Shown here: positions 18,327-25,285 of the stretch, piece by piece | How the letters are laid out: every line of letters starts with the position of its first letter | Position numbering within the stretch: position 1 is the stretch's first letter | Assembly: GCF_019734195.1 (NCBI RefSeq) | Contig: NZ_JAASHM010000034.1 | Location: forward strand, 1 to 35,952 | Length of the DNA: 35,952 bases | From: Clostridium sp. K13 | Lineage (GTDB): Bacteria > Bacillota > Clostridia > Clostridiales > Clostridiaceae | Direction of reading: 5' to 3' | The notes under the pieces: generated by a model | Seen by the model: only the letters and a program-made list of their open reading frames with translations | The model's database searches: none | Told to the model about the DNA's origin: nothing | Position numbers and translations under genes: made by a program

Positions 18327-19178
18327 TTAATCCTCATCTATTCCTTTAAACCCTTCACCCATAACTTCATGTACTTCCCCAACTGTAATAAAAGCAAACT
18401 TATCAATTTTGCTAATATGCTTTTTTAACTTTATAAATTCACTCCTATCTAAAACAGTATATAACATTGCAGTATCTTTTCCGGTGAATCCTCCAACACC
18501 TTTAATAAAAGTACATCCTCTTTCTAAATCTTTTAATATATATTTACTAATCTCTTTATTTTTCTCACTTATTATAGTTATTTCGCTTTTTACTTTAAAG
18601 CCTGCTATTATCTTATCAATAACAACTCCATTAATTATTACAGCTAATAAACCATATAGCCCCATTTTTATACCAAATGTGATAGCACCAAGTAAAGTTA
18701 CTAAGAAGTCTACCATAAGTAATGATTTACCTATATCAAAATGGAAAAATTTATTAAGAATCTTAGCAATTATATCAGTTCCTCCACTTGAAGCATTAGC
18801 GTTAAATACAATCGCCATTCCACCCGCCGCTATTAATGTACCAAATATCGTTGCTAACATTAAATCATCTGTCACATTAAATGGCAGAAATTTTTGCATA
18901 ACCCACATAGAAGTTGACAATAAAAGACTACAATATATACTTTTAGCTCCAAACTTAGGTCCTATTAATATTAATGCAATTATAAATAAAACCCCATCCA
19001 TCATTAGAACAAGGGGACCTATAGATATAAATGGTATGTAATGATTTATTACAATAGCTAAACCTGTTATTCCTCCAGCTGCAATATTATTGGGATCAAA
19101 AAAATATACTACAGATATTGCAACTAACAGAATTCCAATAGTTATTAACACAAAATCCTTAAAATTCCCTTTACTCAT
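18327..19178 (-). CDS. YitT-family membrane protein (upstream copy)
   Basis: A 283-residue protein with the same plan as its neighbour: five or six membrane segments followed by a DUF2179 domain (KDLERGCTFIKGVGGFTGK). AGGAG precedes the ATG. The pair most likely arose by tandem duplication and may work as a heteromer, which is inference. Its long reverse-strand reading frame at 18409-19041 is a by-product of codon use. Confidence 0.9.
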   Translation of the reverse strand: MSKGNFKDFVLITIGILLVAISVVYFFDPNNIAAGGITGLAIVINHYIPFISIGPLVLMMDGVLFIIALILIGPKFGAKSIYCSLLLSTSMWVMQKFLPFNVTDDLMLATIFGTLIAAGGMAIVFNANASSGGTDIIAKILNKFFHFDIGKSLLMVDFLVTLLGAITFGIKMGLYGLLAVIINGVVIDKIIAGFKVKSEITIISEKNKEISKYILKDLERGCTFIKGVGGFTGKDTAMLYTVLDRSEFIKLKKHISKIDKFAFITVGEVHEVMGEGFKGIDED

Positions 19179-19289
19179 ATAAATTCTCCTTAAAATTTAA
19201 ATTATTTGTATTATTTTCCCTCATAAATATAATTTTTATCCTAATCTCTTTAATATCCTTAATAATTATATACCTTTTTTAACCCAAAA

Positions 19290-19316
19290 AAAACTGCGAT
19301 TTTTTATCGCAGTTTT
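19290..19316 (-). terminator. Terminator of the transketolase operon
   Basis: An 11-bp perfect stem (AAAACTGCGAT with ATCGCAGTTTT, 5-nt loop) with T-runs on both sides lies 37 bp past the transketolase stop. Confidence 0.85.
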
Positions 19317-19352
19317 AAGTGGTAAAATAACTGTTTTGTGGTATATATAAAT

Positions 19353-20297
19353 CTATTTTTTTAAAGTAATTGCTTCTTTAACTTTATTAACTATATCTTG
19401 TGCAGTTAAGTTATAAGCCTTTAATAATTCATCTGGCTTACCACTTTCTCCAAAAGTATCGTTAACTCCAACCTTTAAAACTGGTACTGGGTACTTTTCA
19501 GTAACAACTTCTGCAACAGCAGATCCTAACCCACCAATTATGCTATGTTCTTCAGCAGTTACTATAACTCCCGTTTCCTTAGCTGATTCAATGATTAATT
19601 CATTGTCTAAAGGTTTGATTGTGTGTATGTTTATAACTTTAGCATCAATTCCTTCTTTTGCTAAAATTTCTCTTGCTTCTATAGCAGCATCAACCATAAT
19701 TCCAGTTGCAACTATAGTTGCATCCTTACCTTCTGATACTACAACACCTTTTCCTAATTTAAATTCATAAGTGTTTTCATCATTTATAACATTAACTGCA
19801 GCTCTTCCTAATCTTACATAGCAAGGTCCATCATATTTAGCTATAGCCTTAATTGCAGCCATAGTTTCAACTGCATCTGCAGGTGAAATAACTACCATGT
19901 TTGGTATACTTCTCATTAATGATAAATCTTCAACAGTTTGGTGAGATGCTCCATCTTCTCCAACTGTTAATCCAGCGTGTGTAGCACAAACTTTAACATT
20001 TAATTTAGGATAGCAGATTGAGTTTCTTATTTGTTCAAAAGCTCTACCTGCAGCAAACATTGCAAAAGTACTTACAAATGGAATCTTTCCACAAGTAGAT
20101 AAACCTGCAGCAACTCCCATCATATTTCCTTCAGCTATTCCCATATTGAAGAATCTTTCTGAGCAAACTGCTTTAAAGTCAGCTGTTTTTGTAGACTTAG
20201 ATAAATCAGCATCTAATACTATTACATTTTCGTTTTCTTTTGCTAATTCTGCTAATGCTTTTCCGTATGCTTCTCTTGTAGCGATTTTCTTACTCAT
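19353..20297 (-). CDS. Transketolase, C-terminal subunit
   Basis: A 314-residue subunit holding the pyrimidine-binding and C-terminal domains of a split transketolase. The conserved glutamate that activates thiamine diphosphate lies in FNMGIAEGNMMGVAAGLS near residue 55. The C-terminal domain begins near 190. The start codon shares one base with the stop codon of the N-terminal subunit gene (TAATG), so they are made together. Together they interconvert sugar phosphates in the non-oxidative pentose phosphate pathway. Confidence 0.95.
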   Translation of the reverse strand: MSKKIATREAYGKALAELAKENENVIVLDADLSKSTKTADFKAVCSERFFNMGIAEGNMMGVAAGLSTCGKIPFVSTFAMFAAGRAFEQIRNSICYPKLNVKVCATHAGLTVGEDGASHQTVEDLSLMRSIPNMVVISPADAVETMAAIKAIAKYDGPCYVRLGRAAVNVINDENTYEFKLGKGVVVSEGKDATIVATGIMVDAAIEAREILAKEGIDAKVINIHTIKPLDNELIIESAKETGVIVTAEEHSIIGGLGSAVAEVVTEKYPVPVLKVGVNDTFGESGKPDELLKAYNLTAQDIVNKVKEAITLKK

Positions 20298-21121
20298 TAT
20301 CTGTCTCCTCCAATCTCAGCTAAAGCCTTTTCACATTGCTCTTTACTTGGTGCTGTACCATGCCATGCAGCTTCATTTTCCATGAATGATACACCTTTTC
20401 CTTTAACAGTCTTACATATAACTGCTGTTGGTTTATCCTTACACGCTTTTGCTTTTTCTATAGCATCTATTATTTCATCATAATTATGTCCATCTATAAC
20501 TAATACATTCCATCCAAAAGCTTCAAACTTTTTATCTATTGGTGATGGATTCATAACATCTTCTATATTTCCATCTATTTGTAGTCCATTAAAATCTATA
20601 AAAGCAGTTAAGTTATCTAATTTATAGTGCGCAGCACACATAGAAGCTTCCCATACTTGGCCTTCTTCTAATTCACCATCACCTAAAATAGTATATACTC
20701 TATATGCTTTATTATCTATTTTCCCAGCTAAAGCCATTCCTACTGCTGAAGAAATTCCTTGACCTAAAGAACCTGTTGACATATCAATACCAGGTAAACA
20801 TTTCATACTTGGATGTCCTTGTAATCTTGATCCAAATTTTCTTAAAGTACTTAATTCTTCTACTGGGAAGAATCCTTTTCTTGCTAAAGCACTATATAAA
20901 ACTGGTGCCGCATGACCTTTTGATAGTACGAATCTATCTCTATCTGGATTTTTTGGATTACTTGGATCTATGTTCATTTCCTTAAAGAAAAGTGTAGTCA
21001 CAATATCAGCTGAAGATAAAGATCCTCCTGGATGTCCTGATGCTGATTCTGTTAACATTGAAACTATATCTTTTCTGATTAGTTTAGATATTGATTTTAA
21101 TTCTTCTACATTATTAACCAT
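20297..21121 (-). CDS. Transketolase, N-terminal subunit
   Basis: A 274-residue subunit with the diphosphate-binding domain of transketolase. The cofactor-binding motif is GDGELEEGQVWEA...N near 148-185, with conserved histidines in SGHPGGSLS (residue 29) and LSKGHAAP (near 70). Split transketolases like this are common in clostridia and archaea. GGAGG lies about 7 nt before the ATG. Confidence 0.95.
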   Translation of the reverse strand: MVNNVEELKSISKLIRKDIVSMLTESASGHPGGSLSSADIVTTLFFKEMNIDPSNPKNPDRDRFVLSKGHAAPVLYSALARKGFFPVEELSTLRKFGSRLQGHPSMKCLPGIDMSTGSLGQGISSAVGMALAGKIDNKAYRVYTILGDGELEEGQVWEASMCAAHYKLDNLTAFIDFNGLQIDGNIEDVMNPSPIDKKFEAFGWNVLVIDGHNYDEIIDAIEKAKACKDKPTAVICKTVKGKGVSFMENEAAWHGTAPSKEQCEKALAEIGGDR

Positions 21122-21220
21122 TTAAAAGCCTCCGTCGTAATAATTTATATTAATATACTTTATTATACTCTTTAATTATGTAAATTACCCAAATTTATTT
21201 TAACACATGATTTTTAATTT

Positions 21221-21248
21221 GTATACACTATTTTAAATTAAAGTATAC
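21221..21248. repeat. Two GTATAC palindromes two helical turns apart upstream of transketolase
   Basis: GTATAC at 21221-21226 and again at 21243-21248, 22 bp start to start, about 100 bp upstream of the transketolase start. This could be a pair of operator half-sites, though the region is very AT-rich. Confidence 0.25.
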
Positions 21249-21310
21249 ATTATTGTTTTCTAATTGTATATCACATATGTTTTTTCATATATATTTTCAC
21301 TGAATTTATA

Positions 21311-21348
21311 CTAAAAAAGACAATACATAACTGCATTGTCTTTTTTAG
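21311..21348. terminator. Terminator after mazF
   Basis: A 14-bp perfect stem (21311-21324 with 21335-21348, 10-nt loop) carrying A- and T-runs at its base. It lies 17 bp past the mazF stop codon. Confidence 0.8.
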
Positions 21349-21365
21349 TTAGTTAAATTAAATAT

Positions 21366-21719
21366 TTAAGCTAGACTTATACTAATAAGTAATGATTTAT
21401 CTACTTTTTTCATATCAGCCTCTGTCATATGACCTATTTTTTCTTTAAGCCTTTTTTTGTCTAGAGTCCTTATTTGCTCTAATAACACAACAGAATCTCT
21501 ATTTAATCCATATTCCTCTGAAGAAATCTCAACATGTGTTGGAAGCTTGGCCTTATTAATTTGAGAAGTTATAGCTGCTACTATTACAGTAGGGCTATAC
21601 TTATTACCTATATCATTTTGTATTATAATTACAGGTCTAATACCACCTTGCTCAGAGCCTATAACAGGACTTAAATCTGCATAAAAAATATCCCCTCTTT
21701 TTACAACCATAGTCGTCAT
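21366..21719 (-). CDS. MazF/NdoA-type endoribonuclease toxin
   Basis: A 117-residue mRNA interferase. It is close in length and sequence to B. subtilis NdoA (EndoA): [21 protein letters not shown] at the N-terminus, [12 protein letters not shown], and LPTHVEIS. The ATG at 21719 is used because it gives the family's usual N-terminus, although the GGAG is about 13 nt away; the ATG at 21710 is an alternative. An upstream extension to 21746 overlaps the preceding gene and lacks a ribosome binding site. It lies 8 bp after its presumed antitoxin. Family members cut mRNA at short motifs such as UACAU; the motif here is unknown. Confidence 0.93.
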   Translation of the reverse strand: MTTMVVKRGDIFYADLSPVIGSEQGGIRPVIIIQNDIGNKYSPTVIVAAITSQINKAKLPTHVEISSEEYGLNRDSVVLLEQIRTLDKKRLKEKIGHMTEADMKKVDKSLLISISLA

Positions 21720-21727
21720 TAAAAATA

Positions 21728-21988
21728 TCACACTCCGCAAAGCCATTTCTCATATTCATTTATATCATCAAACTTGTATTTAAGTGACTTTTGTGATGAA
21801 TGAGTATCATATGAAAGTTCTAAATTAATTTTCGACATTTCCTTATATCCATTTTTCATTAATTCAAAGAACTCACTTGCTTCATTCTCCTCACTATATA
21901 CTATTAAACTATCTTTAATAAATTTACTACTTTTTTCAAAATCATCCTTAAATTTACGAATAATTATATTATCTATATTTTTTGACAT
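21728..21988 (-). CDS. Presumed antitoxin partner of MazF, degenerate ribbon-helix-helix-like
   Basis: An 86-residue protein directly upstream of mazF. The first half ([20 protein letters not shown], then an acidic helix) could form a ribbon-helix-helix DNA-binding fold. It does not closely match EndoAI, whose N-terminus reads IISLP. The C-terminal third is aromatic and charged ([13 protein letters not shown]) and could wrap MazF. AGGAGG lies about 7 nt before the ATG. The role is inferred from position. Confidence 0.65.
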   Translation of the reverse strand: MSKNIDNIIIRKFKDDFEKSSKFIKDSLIVYSEENEASEFFELMKNGYKEMSKINLELSYDTHSSQKSLKYKFDDINEYEKWLCGV

Positions 21989-22028
21989 ATTTGACCTCCT
22001 AGGAGTTCTATTTCCTATGTATAAGAAA

Positions 22029-22058
22029 ATTATATTTCAAAATATGTCATTTTGTAAA
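22029..22058 (-). promoter_or_regulatory. Promoter of the toxin-antitoxin pair
   Basis: On the minus strand TTTACA (22053-22058), an 18-bp spacer and a perfect TATAAT (22029-22034), 40 bp before the antitoxin ATG. It shows that the pair can be transcribed on its own. The rest of the 355-bp gap to the next gene holds only the hairpins at 22270-22323; no open frame with a ribosome binding site was seen. Confidence 0.65.
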
Positions 22059-22269
22059 TAGAAATGTCACTATAGGCGTAAATTTTATAATTTTTTACAT
22101 TTTTTAATTTTATAAAGTATATTAAAATCATTTCTCTTAAGATGATTACTATGTACCTAGATTGTCACTATCAAAAATACAGCTAGATTGAACTAAATAC
22201 TACATTGGCTAAATTTTCTTTATAATATTTCTCTATAATTTAATCATTGGTTTACTATAATTTTAACTA

Positions 22270-22323
22270 AAAATTCAGTTTATATTATGAATACTGAATT
22301 TTCATCTTAAATTCAGTATTCAT
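22270..22323 (-). terminator. Terminator with a competing third arm after the GerS-like gene
   Basis: A perfect 15-bp stem (22287-22301 with 22309-22323) lies 20 bp past the stop codon of 22344-22955. A third segment at 22270-22280 repeats the AAATTCAGT sequence, so the middle arm can pair with either side. The alternative hairpin ends in a T-run on the minus strand. Confidence 0.6.
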
Positions 22324-22343
22324 TTATACTTGATCTAAAAAGT

Positions 22344-22955
22344 TTAATTAAATAACTCTTTTTCAACTTCTTTAAGAATTTTAAAGTCTTCATATATTAT
22401 TCTCATTGAATCATTACCATCTTTATCATAAACTATAATTCCAATAGGCGTTTTTGTTTTTTTATTTATAAAAATTCTAGCACTATTAAAATGCTCATTA
22501 TTTAAAAATAATTCTGTATCTACCTGTATATATATTTTATCTCCCCATTCTTCTTGTCCCTCTTTTACAGATTCACTCTTTAATGGATAAGATAATATCT
22601 TATTCATAAATGCCATGGAATGAAGTATATCCATTTCATTATCAACTATATATTCTCCAGTAGATGAATTATCCTTTACATGAATTCCATCTGATTTATA
22701 AAGCTTAACTTTTTCATCAGCAAATTCAATTCTCACACCATCATCTTTCGAATAATACTGCGTCGTCTCCTCTCTTTCTTCTCCTTTGCTATTCTTCACT
22801 ATGTACTCAACTTTTGTTTCATAACATTTAATATTTTTTAACTCCCTAATTATCTCCTCGTTATTTGGTGAAAGTACCCCTCTAAAAATAACAACAAGAA
22901 CAATAGATATAAAAGGTATAATAAGTAATAATGTTATAATAATTTTTTTTCTCAT
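22344..22955 (-). CDS. GerS-related LolA-like protein (germination-protein family)
   Basis: A 203-residue protein with one N-terminal hydrophobic segment (residues 5-25) and an extracytoplasmic domain rich in beta-strands, with YYSKDDGVRIEF and FINKKTKTPIGI stretches typical of LolA-fold proteins. Clostridial GerS and its relatives share this layout. In Clostridioides difficile GerS, encoded beside alr2, is needed for cortex hydrolysis on germination. No cysteine follows the hydrophobic segment, so it would be membrane-anchored, not a lipoprotein. ATG at 22955 is used, with GGGAGGA directly upstream; an ATG at 22967 would put that site inside the gene. The family call is from pattern and from acpS next door. 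Confidence 0.6.
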   Translation of the reverse strand: MRKKIIITLLLIIPFISIVLVVIFRGVLSPNNEEIIRELKNIKCYETKVEYIVKNSKGEEREETTQYYSKDDGVRIEFADEKVKLYKSDGIHVKDNSSTGEYIVDNEMDILHSMAFMNKILSYPLKSESVKEGQEEWGDKIYIQVDTELFLNNEHFNSARIFINKKTKTPIGIIVYDKDGNDSMRIIYEDFKILKEVEKELFN

Positions 22956-23075
22956 AAATCCTCCCATAATCACTATTTCATTATTACTAATATTAAATAC
23001 TTATTGATTTTATTCATAATTTATTGTTAAGTTACCTAAAAAATATTATTTATGTTAATTATAACTATATAAATA

Positions 23076-23456
23076 TTATGTAGATTGTTGCGATTCTAGT
23101 ACTACAAATGCAATTGCGCAAGTTCTATTATGAGAAATAGAAACATTAAATAAATAATTATTAACTTTTATTAGTTCTTTTATCTTATCGGATACTTCTA
23201 CTACAGGTTTACCTAGTTCATCCCTTAAGACTTCTATATCTTTAAAATTGAACCCTCTAACTCCAGTTCCTAATGCTTTGCTTACTGCTTCCTTTACCGC
23301 AAAATTTCCTGCGACACTCTCAACTCTAAGTTTACTTCTAGTTAGTTGTTCAATTTCCCTTTTAGTAAATATCTTCTCTAAAAACATTGGTGTATTGTCT
23401 ATTGCTCTGCTTATTCTATCAATTTCTATTATGTCTGTTCCAATTCCCAATATCAT
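23076..23456 (-). CDS. acpS: Holo-[acyl-carrier-protein] synthase
   Basis: A 126-residue 4'-phosphopantetheinyl transferase that transfers the CoA arm to acyl carrier protein for fatty acid synthesis. The N-terminal GIGTDIIEIDRI holds the Mg-binding aspartate D8. The second motif is FAVKEAVSKALGTG, with its glutamate near residue 57. GGTG lies about 7 nt before the ATG. Length matches the family. Confidence 0.96.
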   Translation of the reverse strand: MILGIGTDIIEIDRISRAIDNTPMFLEKIFTKREIEQLTRSKLRVESVAGNFAVKEAVSKALGTGVRGFNFKDIEVLRDELGKPVVEVSDKIKELIKVNNYLFNVSISHNRTCAIAFVVLESQQST

Positions 23457-23538
23457 AAAATCACCTCTTTTGTTAAATTATATATGCATAAGAATAACTT
23501 AATTATCTTCTATAACCATCCTTTATGTAAATATAATT

Positions 23539-23838
23539 TTAAAATTCAGCTGCACACAAATCAGAATACTCACCAACAATATCTACTAGATGTATAGGTG
23601 AAACTAAATTATTAAATAATAATAGTAATATATCATTAGCTCTTTTTTCTTCACTTGCTACTAAACTCACATAATCTCTTTCTAGGTTTACTACTTGTCC
23701 ATCATTAAAATCTTGTCTTTCAATTTCAATTCCAAACGCTTGTCTATTTCTTATGTTTTTTTCAGTCATTCTATAAATATACTTAACTTCTTTCTCATTA
23801 ATATTTACTATTGTACTTAATGTTTTATTTATCTTCAT
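23539..23838 (-). CDS. Small conserved clostridial protein, DUF6514-like
   Basis: A 99-residue soluble protein with no signal peptide. The pattern of a strand-rich N-terminal half (YRMTEKNIRNRQAFGIEIERQD), a middle LERDYVSLVAS and a C-terminal helix ending in LVSPIHLVDIVGEY resembles DUF6514, a small clostridial family of unknown function. A promoter lies about 45 bp upstream (23881-23908). Confidence 0.6.
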   Translation of the reverse strand: MKINKTLSTIVNINEKEVKYIYRMTEKNIRNRQAFGIEIERQDFNDGQVVNLERDYVSLVASEEKRANDILLLLFNNLVSPIHLVDIVGEYSDLCAAEF

Positions 23839-23880
23839 AATTCCCTTACCCCTCTACATATTATTTAATAATAAAACAAT

Positions 23881-23908
23881 ACCATACATTGAATTAAAAT
23901 TATGTCAA
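23881..23908 (-). promoter_or_regulatory. Promoter of the DUF6514-like gene
   Basis: On the minus strand a perfect TTGACA (23903-23908), 16-bp spacer and TATGGT (23881-23886). The predicted start of transcription lies about 35 nt before the ATG at 23838. Confidence 0.55.
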
Positions 23909-24031
23909 ATGGTGGTGCCATATAAAATAAATTTTTCCTTAGCTTTCAACATAATTGTAATTTATTACACTTTTTTCAGTTAATATTATAACTTTATTTA
24001 CTACTATTATTATTTTTCTTATTATAATAAA

Positions 24032-24038
24032 TGTCGAA
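24032..24038 (+). promoter_or_regulatory. Spo0A-box match upstream of the DUF6514-like gene
   Basis: TGTCGAA, the consensus core of a Spo0A box, lies in the gap between the DUF6514-like gene and the insertion sequence. Its distance from the promoter at 23881-23908 (about 125 bp) makes direct control doubtful. Confidence 0.25.
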
Positions 24039-24073
24039 AGTTATACTACTATAGAAATTTTATTCTAAATCAG

Positions 24074-24190
24074 GACCACCCGTAAAACGGGTGGTTTGCT
24101 CTACGCCTATAAGGCTCTGTTACTGGCTGTGCTACTCGCACGTCGAACGGTTTGCCAACCGCATATTTTTACTGGCTACCCCTAAAGGGG
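24074..24190 (-). ncRNA. Run of five hairpins between tnpA and the right end of the IS
   Basis: In 117 bases, clearly richer in G+C than the surroundings, five short stems follow each other: CCCC/GGGG (24179-24190), CGGTT/AACCG (24148-24161), GTGC/GCAC (24129-24141), GCCT/AGGC (24105-24115), and ACCACCCG/CGGGTGGT (24075-24095). The last is the recognition hairpin for transposition. The others could be part of a structured RNA read from the tnpA transcript, in the place where IS605 elements carry the right-end guide RNA used by TnpB. Calling it an RNA is inference. Confidence 0.4.
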
Positions 24191-24194
24191 TTTA

Positions 24195-24665
24195 TTACTT
24201 GCCTTTCTTTACCGGCTCACCCGTAAACGTGTCTATGTATTCTTTTAAACTCATTTGTTCATAAGCTAAATCTTCTTGAATTTGATTTTTTATATATTCT
24301 TCTATTACTTTTTTATTTCTTCCTACTGTATCAACATAATATCCTTTGCACCAAAACTGCCTATTTCCATATTTATATTTTAAATTTGCATGTCGATCAA
24401 ATATCATCAACGAGCTTTTTCCCTTTAAATATCCCATAAATTGTGAAACACTCAATTTTGGTGGTATACTAACAAGCATATGTATATGATCTTTGCATGC
24501 ATTTGCTTCTATTATTTCTACTCCCTTTTGGTCACATAACTTTCTCAATATTGCTCCTATATCAGCTTTTATTTTTCCATAAATTATTTGTCTTCTATAC
24601 TTTGGTGCGAAAACTATATGATATTTACAATTCCATTTACTATGTGCTAAACTACTATTATCCAT
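24195..24665 (-). CDS. tnpA: IS200/IS605-family TnpA, HUH single-strand transposase
   Basis: A 156-residue Y1-type transposase. The HUH metal site is H60/H62 in KDHIHMLV. The catalytic tyrosine is probably Y124 in VIEEYIKNQ, with Q128 as the third metal ligand; the four-residue spacing matches IS608 TnpA (Y127/Q131). The N-terminal KYHIVFAPKYRR and FWCKGYYVDTVGRN stretches are typical. The frame is complete and all key residues are present, so it is probably active. The ATG at 24665 is preceded by AGGAGG, which can be buried in a long hairpin (24673-24728). Confidence 0.95.
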   Translation of the reverse strand: MDNSSLAHSKWNCKYHIVFAPKYRRQIIYGKIKADIGAILRKLCDQKGVEIIEANACKDHIHMLVSIPPKLSVSQFMGYLKGKSSLMIFDRHANLKYKYGNRQFWCKGYYVDTVGRNKKVIEEYIKNQIQEDLAYEQMSLKEYIDTFTGEPVKKGK

Positions 24666-24672
24666 ATTGGAT

Positions 24673-24728
24673 ACCTCCTTGTATTATAGTTGTGGTCGGC
24701 AAACCTACTATAATTTTACAACGGAGGT
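24673..24728 (-). promoter_or_regulatory. Hairpin sequestering the tnpA ribosome binding site
   Basis: The Shine-Dalgarno (as GGAGGT on the minus strand, 24673-24678) can pair with ACCTCC at 24723-24728, and the stem continues inward with an 8-bp ATTATAGT/ACTATAAT match. Such a leader limits TnpA synthesis in IS200 elements, where read-through transcription would otherwise express it. Confidence 0.7.
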
Positions 24729-24764
24729 TTTTTTATTTCTACTCACCGCTAGAAGCTCTCCGGA

Positions 24765-24785
24765 ACCACAGGTAGAACCTGTGGT
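24765..24785 (-). repeat. Left-end recognition hairpin of the insertion sequence
   Basis: A 9-bp perfect stem (ACCACAGGT with ACCTGTGGT, 3-nt loop) directly abuts the flanking repeat at 24785-24794. It is similar in stem (ACCAC) to the right-end hairpin at 24075-24095, as expected for two sites bound by one TnpA. Confidence 0.75.
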
Positions 24786-24800
24786 ATTCTAAATACAAAA

Positions 24801-24832
24801 AAATAGAGATTGTTTTATAACAATCTCTATTT
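24801..24832 (-). terminator. Terminator of ssb
   Basis: A 14-bp perfect stem (AAATAGAGATTGTT with its complement, 4-nt loop) and a minus-strand T-run, 6 bp past the ssb stop codon. The insertion sequence begins just past the T-run. Confidence 0.85.
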
Positions 24833-24838
24833 AATACC

Positions 24839-25198
24839 CTATTCTTCGCCACTAACTTCGTTATTTTCCCTAAAGTCTCTTCTATTTCCAACAAATTTAA
24901 AGTCTTCAGCAACAACTTCAGCTATATATTTCTTATTTCCTTGTTTATCTTCATAACTTCCTGTTTTTAATCTTCCACTTAGACTAATATAGCTTCCCTT
25001 AGTCATATACTTACAAACAACTTCTGCCTTTCTTCCCCATATAGTTACTGGAATTAAATCTGCTTTCCTAGTTCCATCAGCTGATTTGAAATTTCTATCA
25101 ACAGCTATTATGAACCTAGTAAAAACTTTTTCACCATTATCTATAGTTTTTAGTTCAGGGTCCTTTATAAGTTTTCCTAATAATACTATTTTATTCAT
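24839..25198 (-). CDS. Short single-stranded DNA-binding protein
   Basis: A 119-residue OB-fold protein. It begins MNKIVLLGKLIKDPEL, with FIIAVDRNF, LIPVTIWGRKAEVV and GSYISLSGRLKTGSYED motifs typical of SSB. It is shorter than the main SSB (usually 140-175 residues) and ends in SGEE, without the acidic DDDIPF tail that recruits repair proteins. It is therefore probably a secondary SSB. GGAGGT lies about 8 nt before the ATG. Confidence 0.88.
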   Translation of the reverse strand: MNKIVLLGKLIKDPELKTIDNGEKVFTRFIIAVDRNFKSADGTRKADLIPVTIWGRKAEVVCKYMTKGSYISLSGRLKTGSYEDKQGNKKYIAEVVAEDFKFVGNRRDFRENNEVSGEE

Positions 25199-25285
25199 TT
25201 AATTACACCTCCTGAATATTTCACCTTTGAGTATAACCACTTAAAATTTTTCTATTCATGGAAAATCTAATAAATGTATAAATGA

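Larger units (their letters stand above)
24061..24784 (-). mobile_element. IS200/IS605-type insertion sequence with tnpA only
   Basis: An element of about 724 bp. It has a tnpA on the minus strand, subterminal hairpins at both ends (24765-24785 in the left end, 24074-24096 in the right end, relative to tnpA), and the 10-bp sequence TATTCTAAAT at 24061-24070 and 24785-24794. Single-strand transposases of this family insert next to a fixed short target that is repeated at the right end, so one copy (24785-24794) is taken as the target and the other as the element's end. There is no tnpB. It sits immediately downstream of the ssb terminator. Confidence 0.85.

Noticed and set aside
18409..19041. 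A 210-codon open frame on the plus strand opposite the upstream YitT gene
   Set aside because: It is antisense to a well-conserved membrane protein, has no good ribosome binding site and reads as a mirror of hydrophobic codons.
21720..21746. Longer start for the MazF toxin
   Set aside because: It would overlap the antitoxin gene and add nine residues not typical of the family, with no ribosome binding site.
21831..21837. Third TGTCGAA (minus strand) as a Spo0A box
   Set aside because: It lies inside the antitoxin coding sequence, away from any promoter seen.
24497..24775. A 92-codon plus-strand frame over the IS
   Set aside because: It is antisense to tnpA and crosses the leader hairpin; no known IS200 protein matches.
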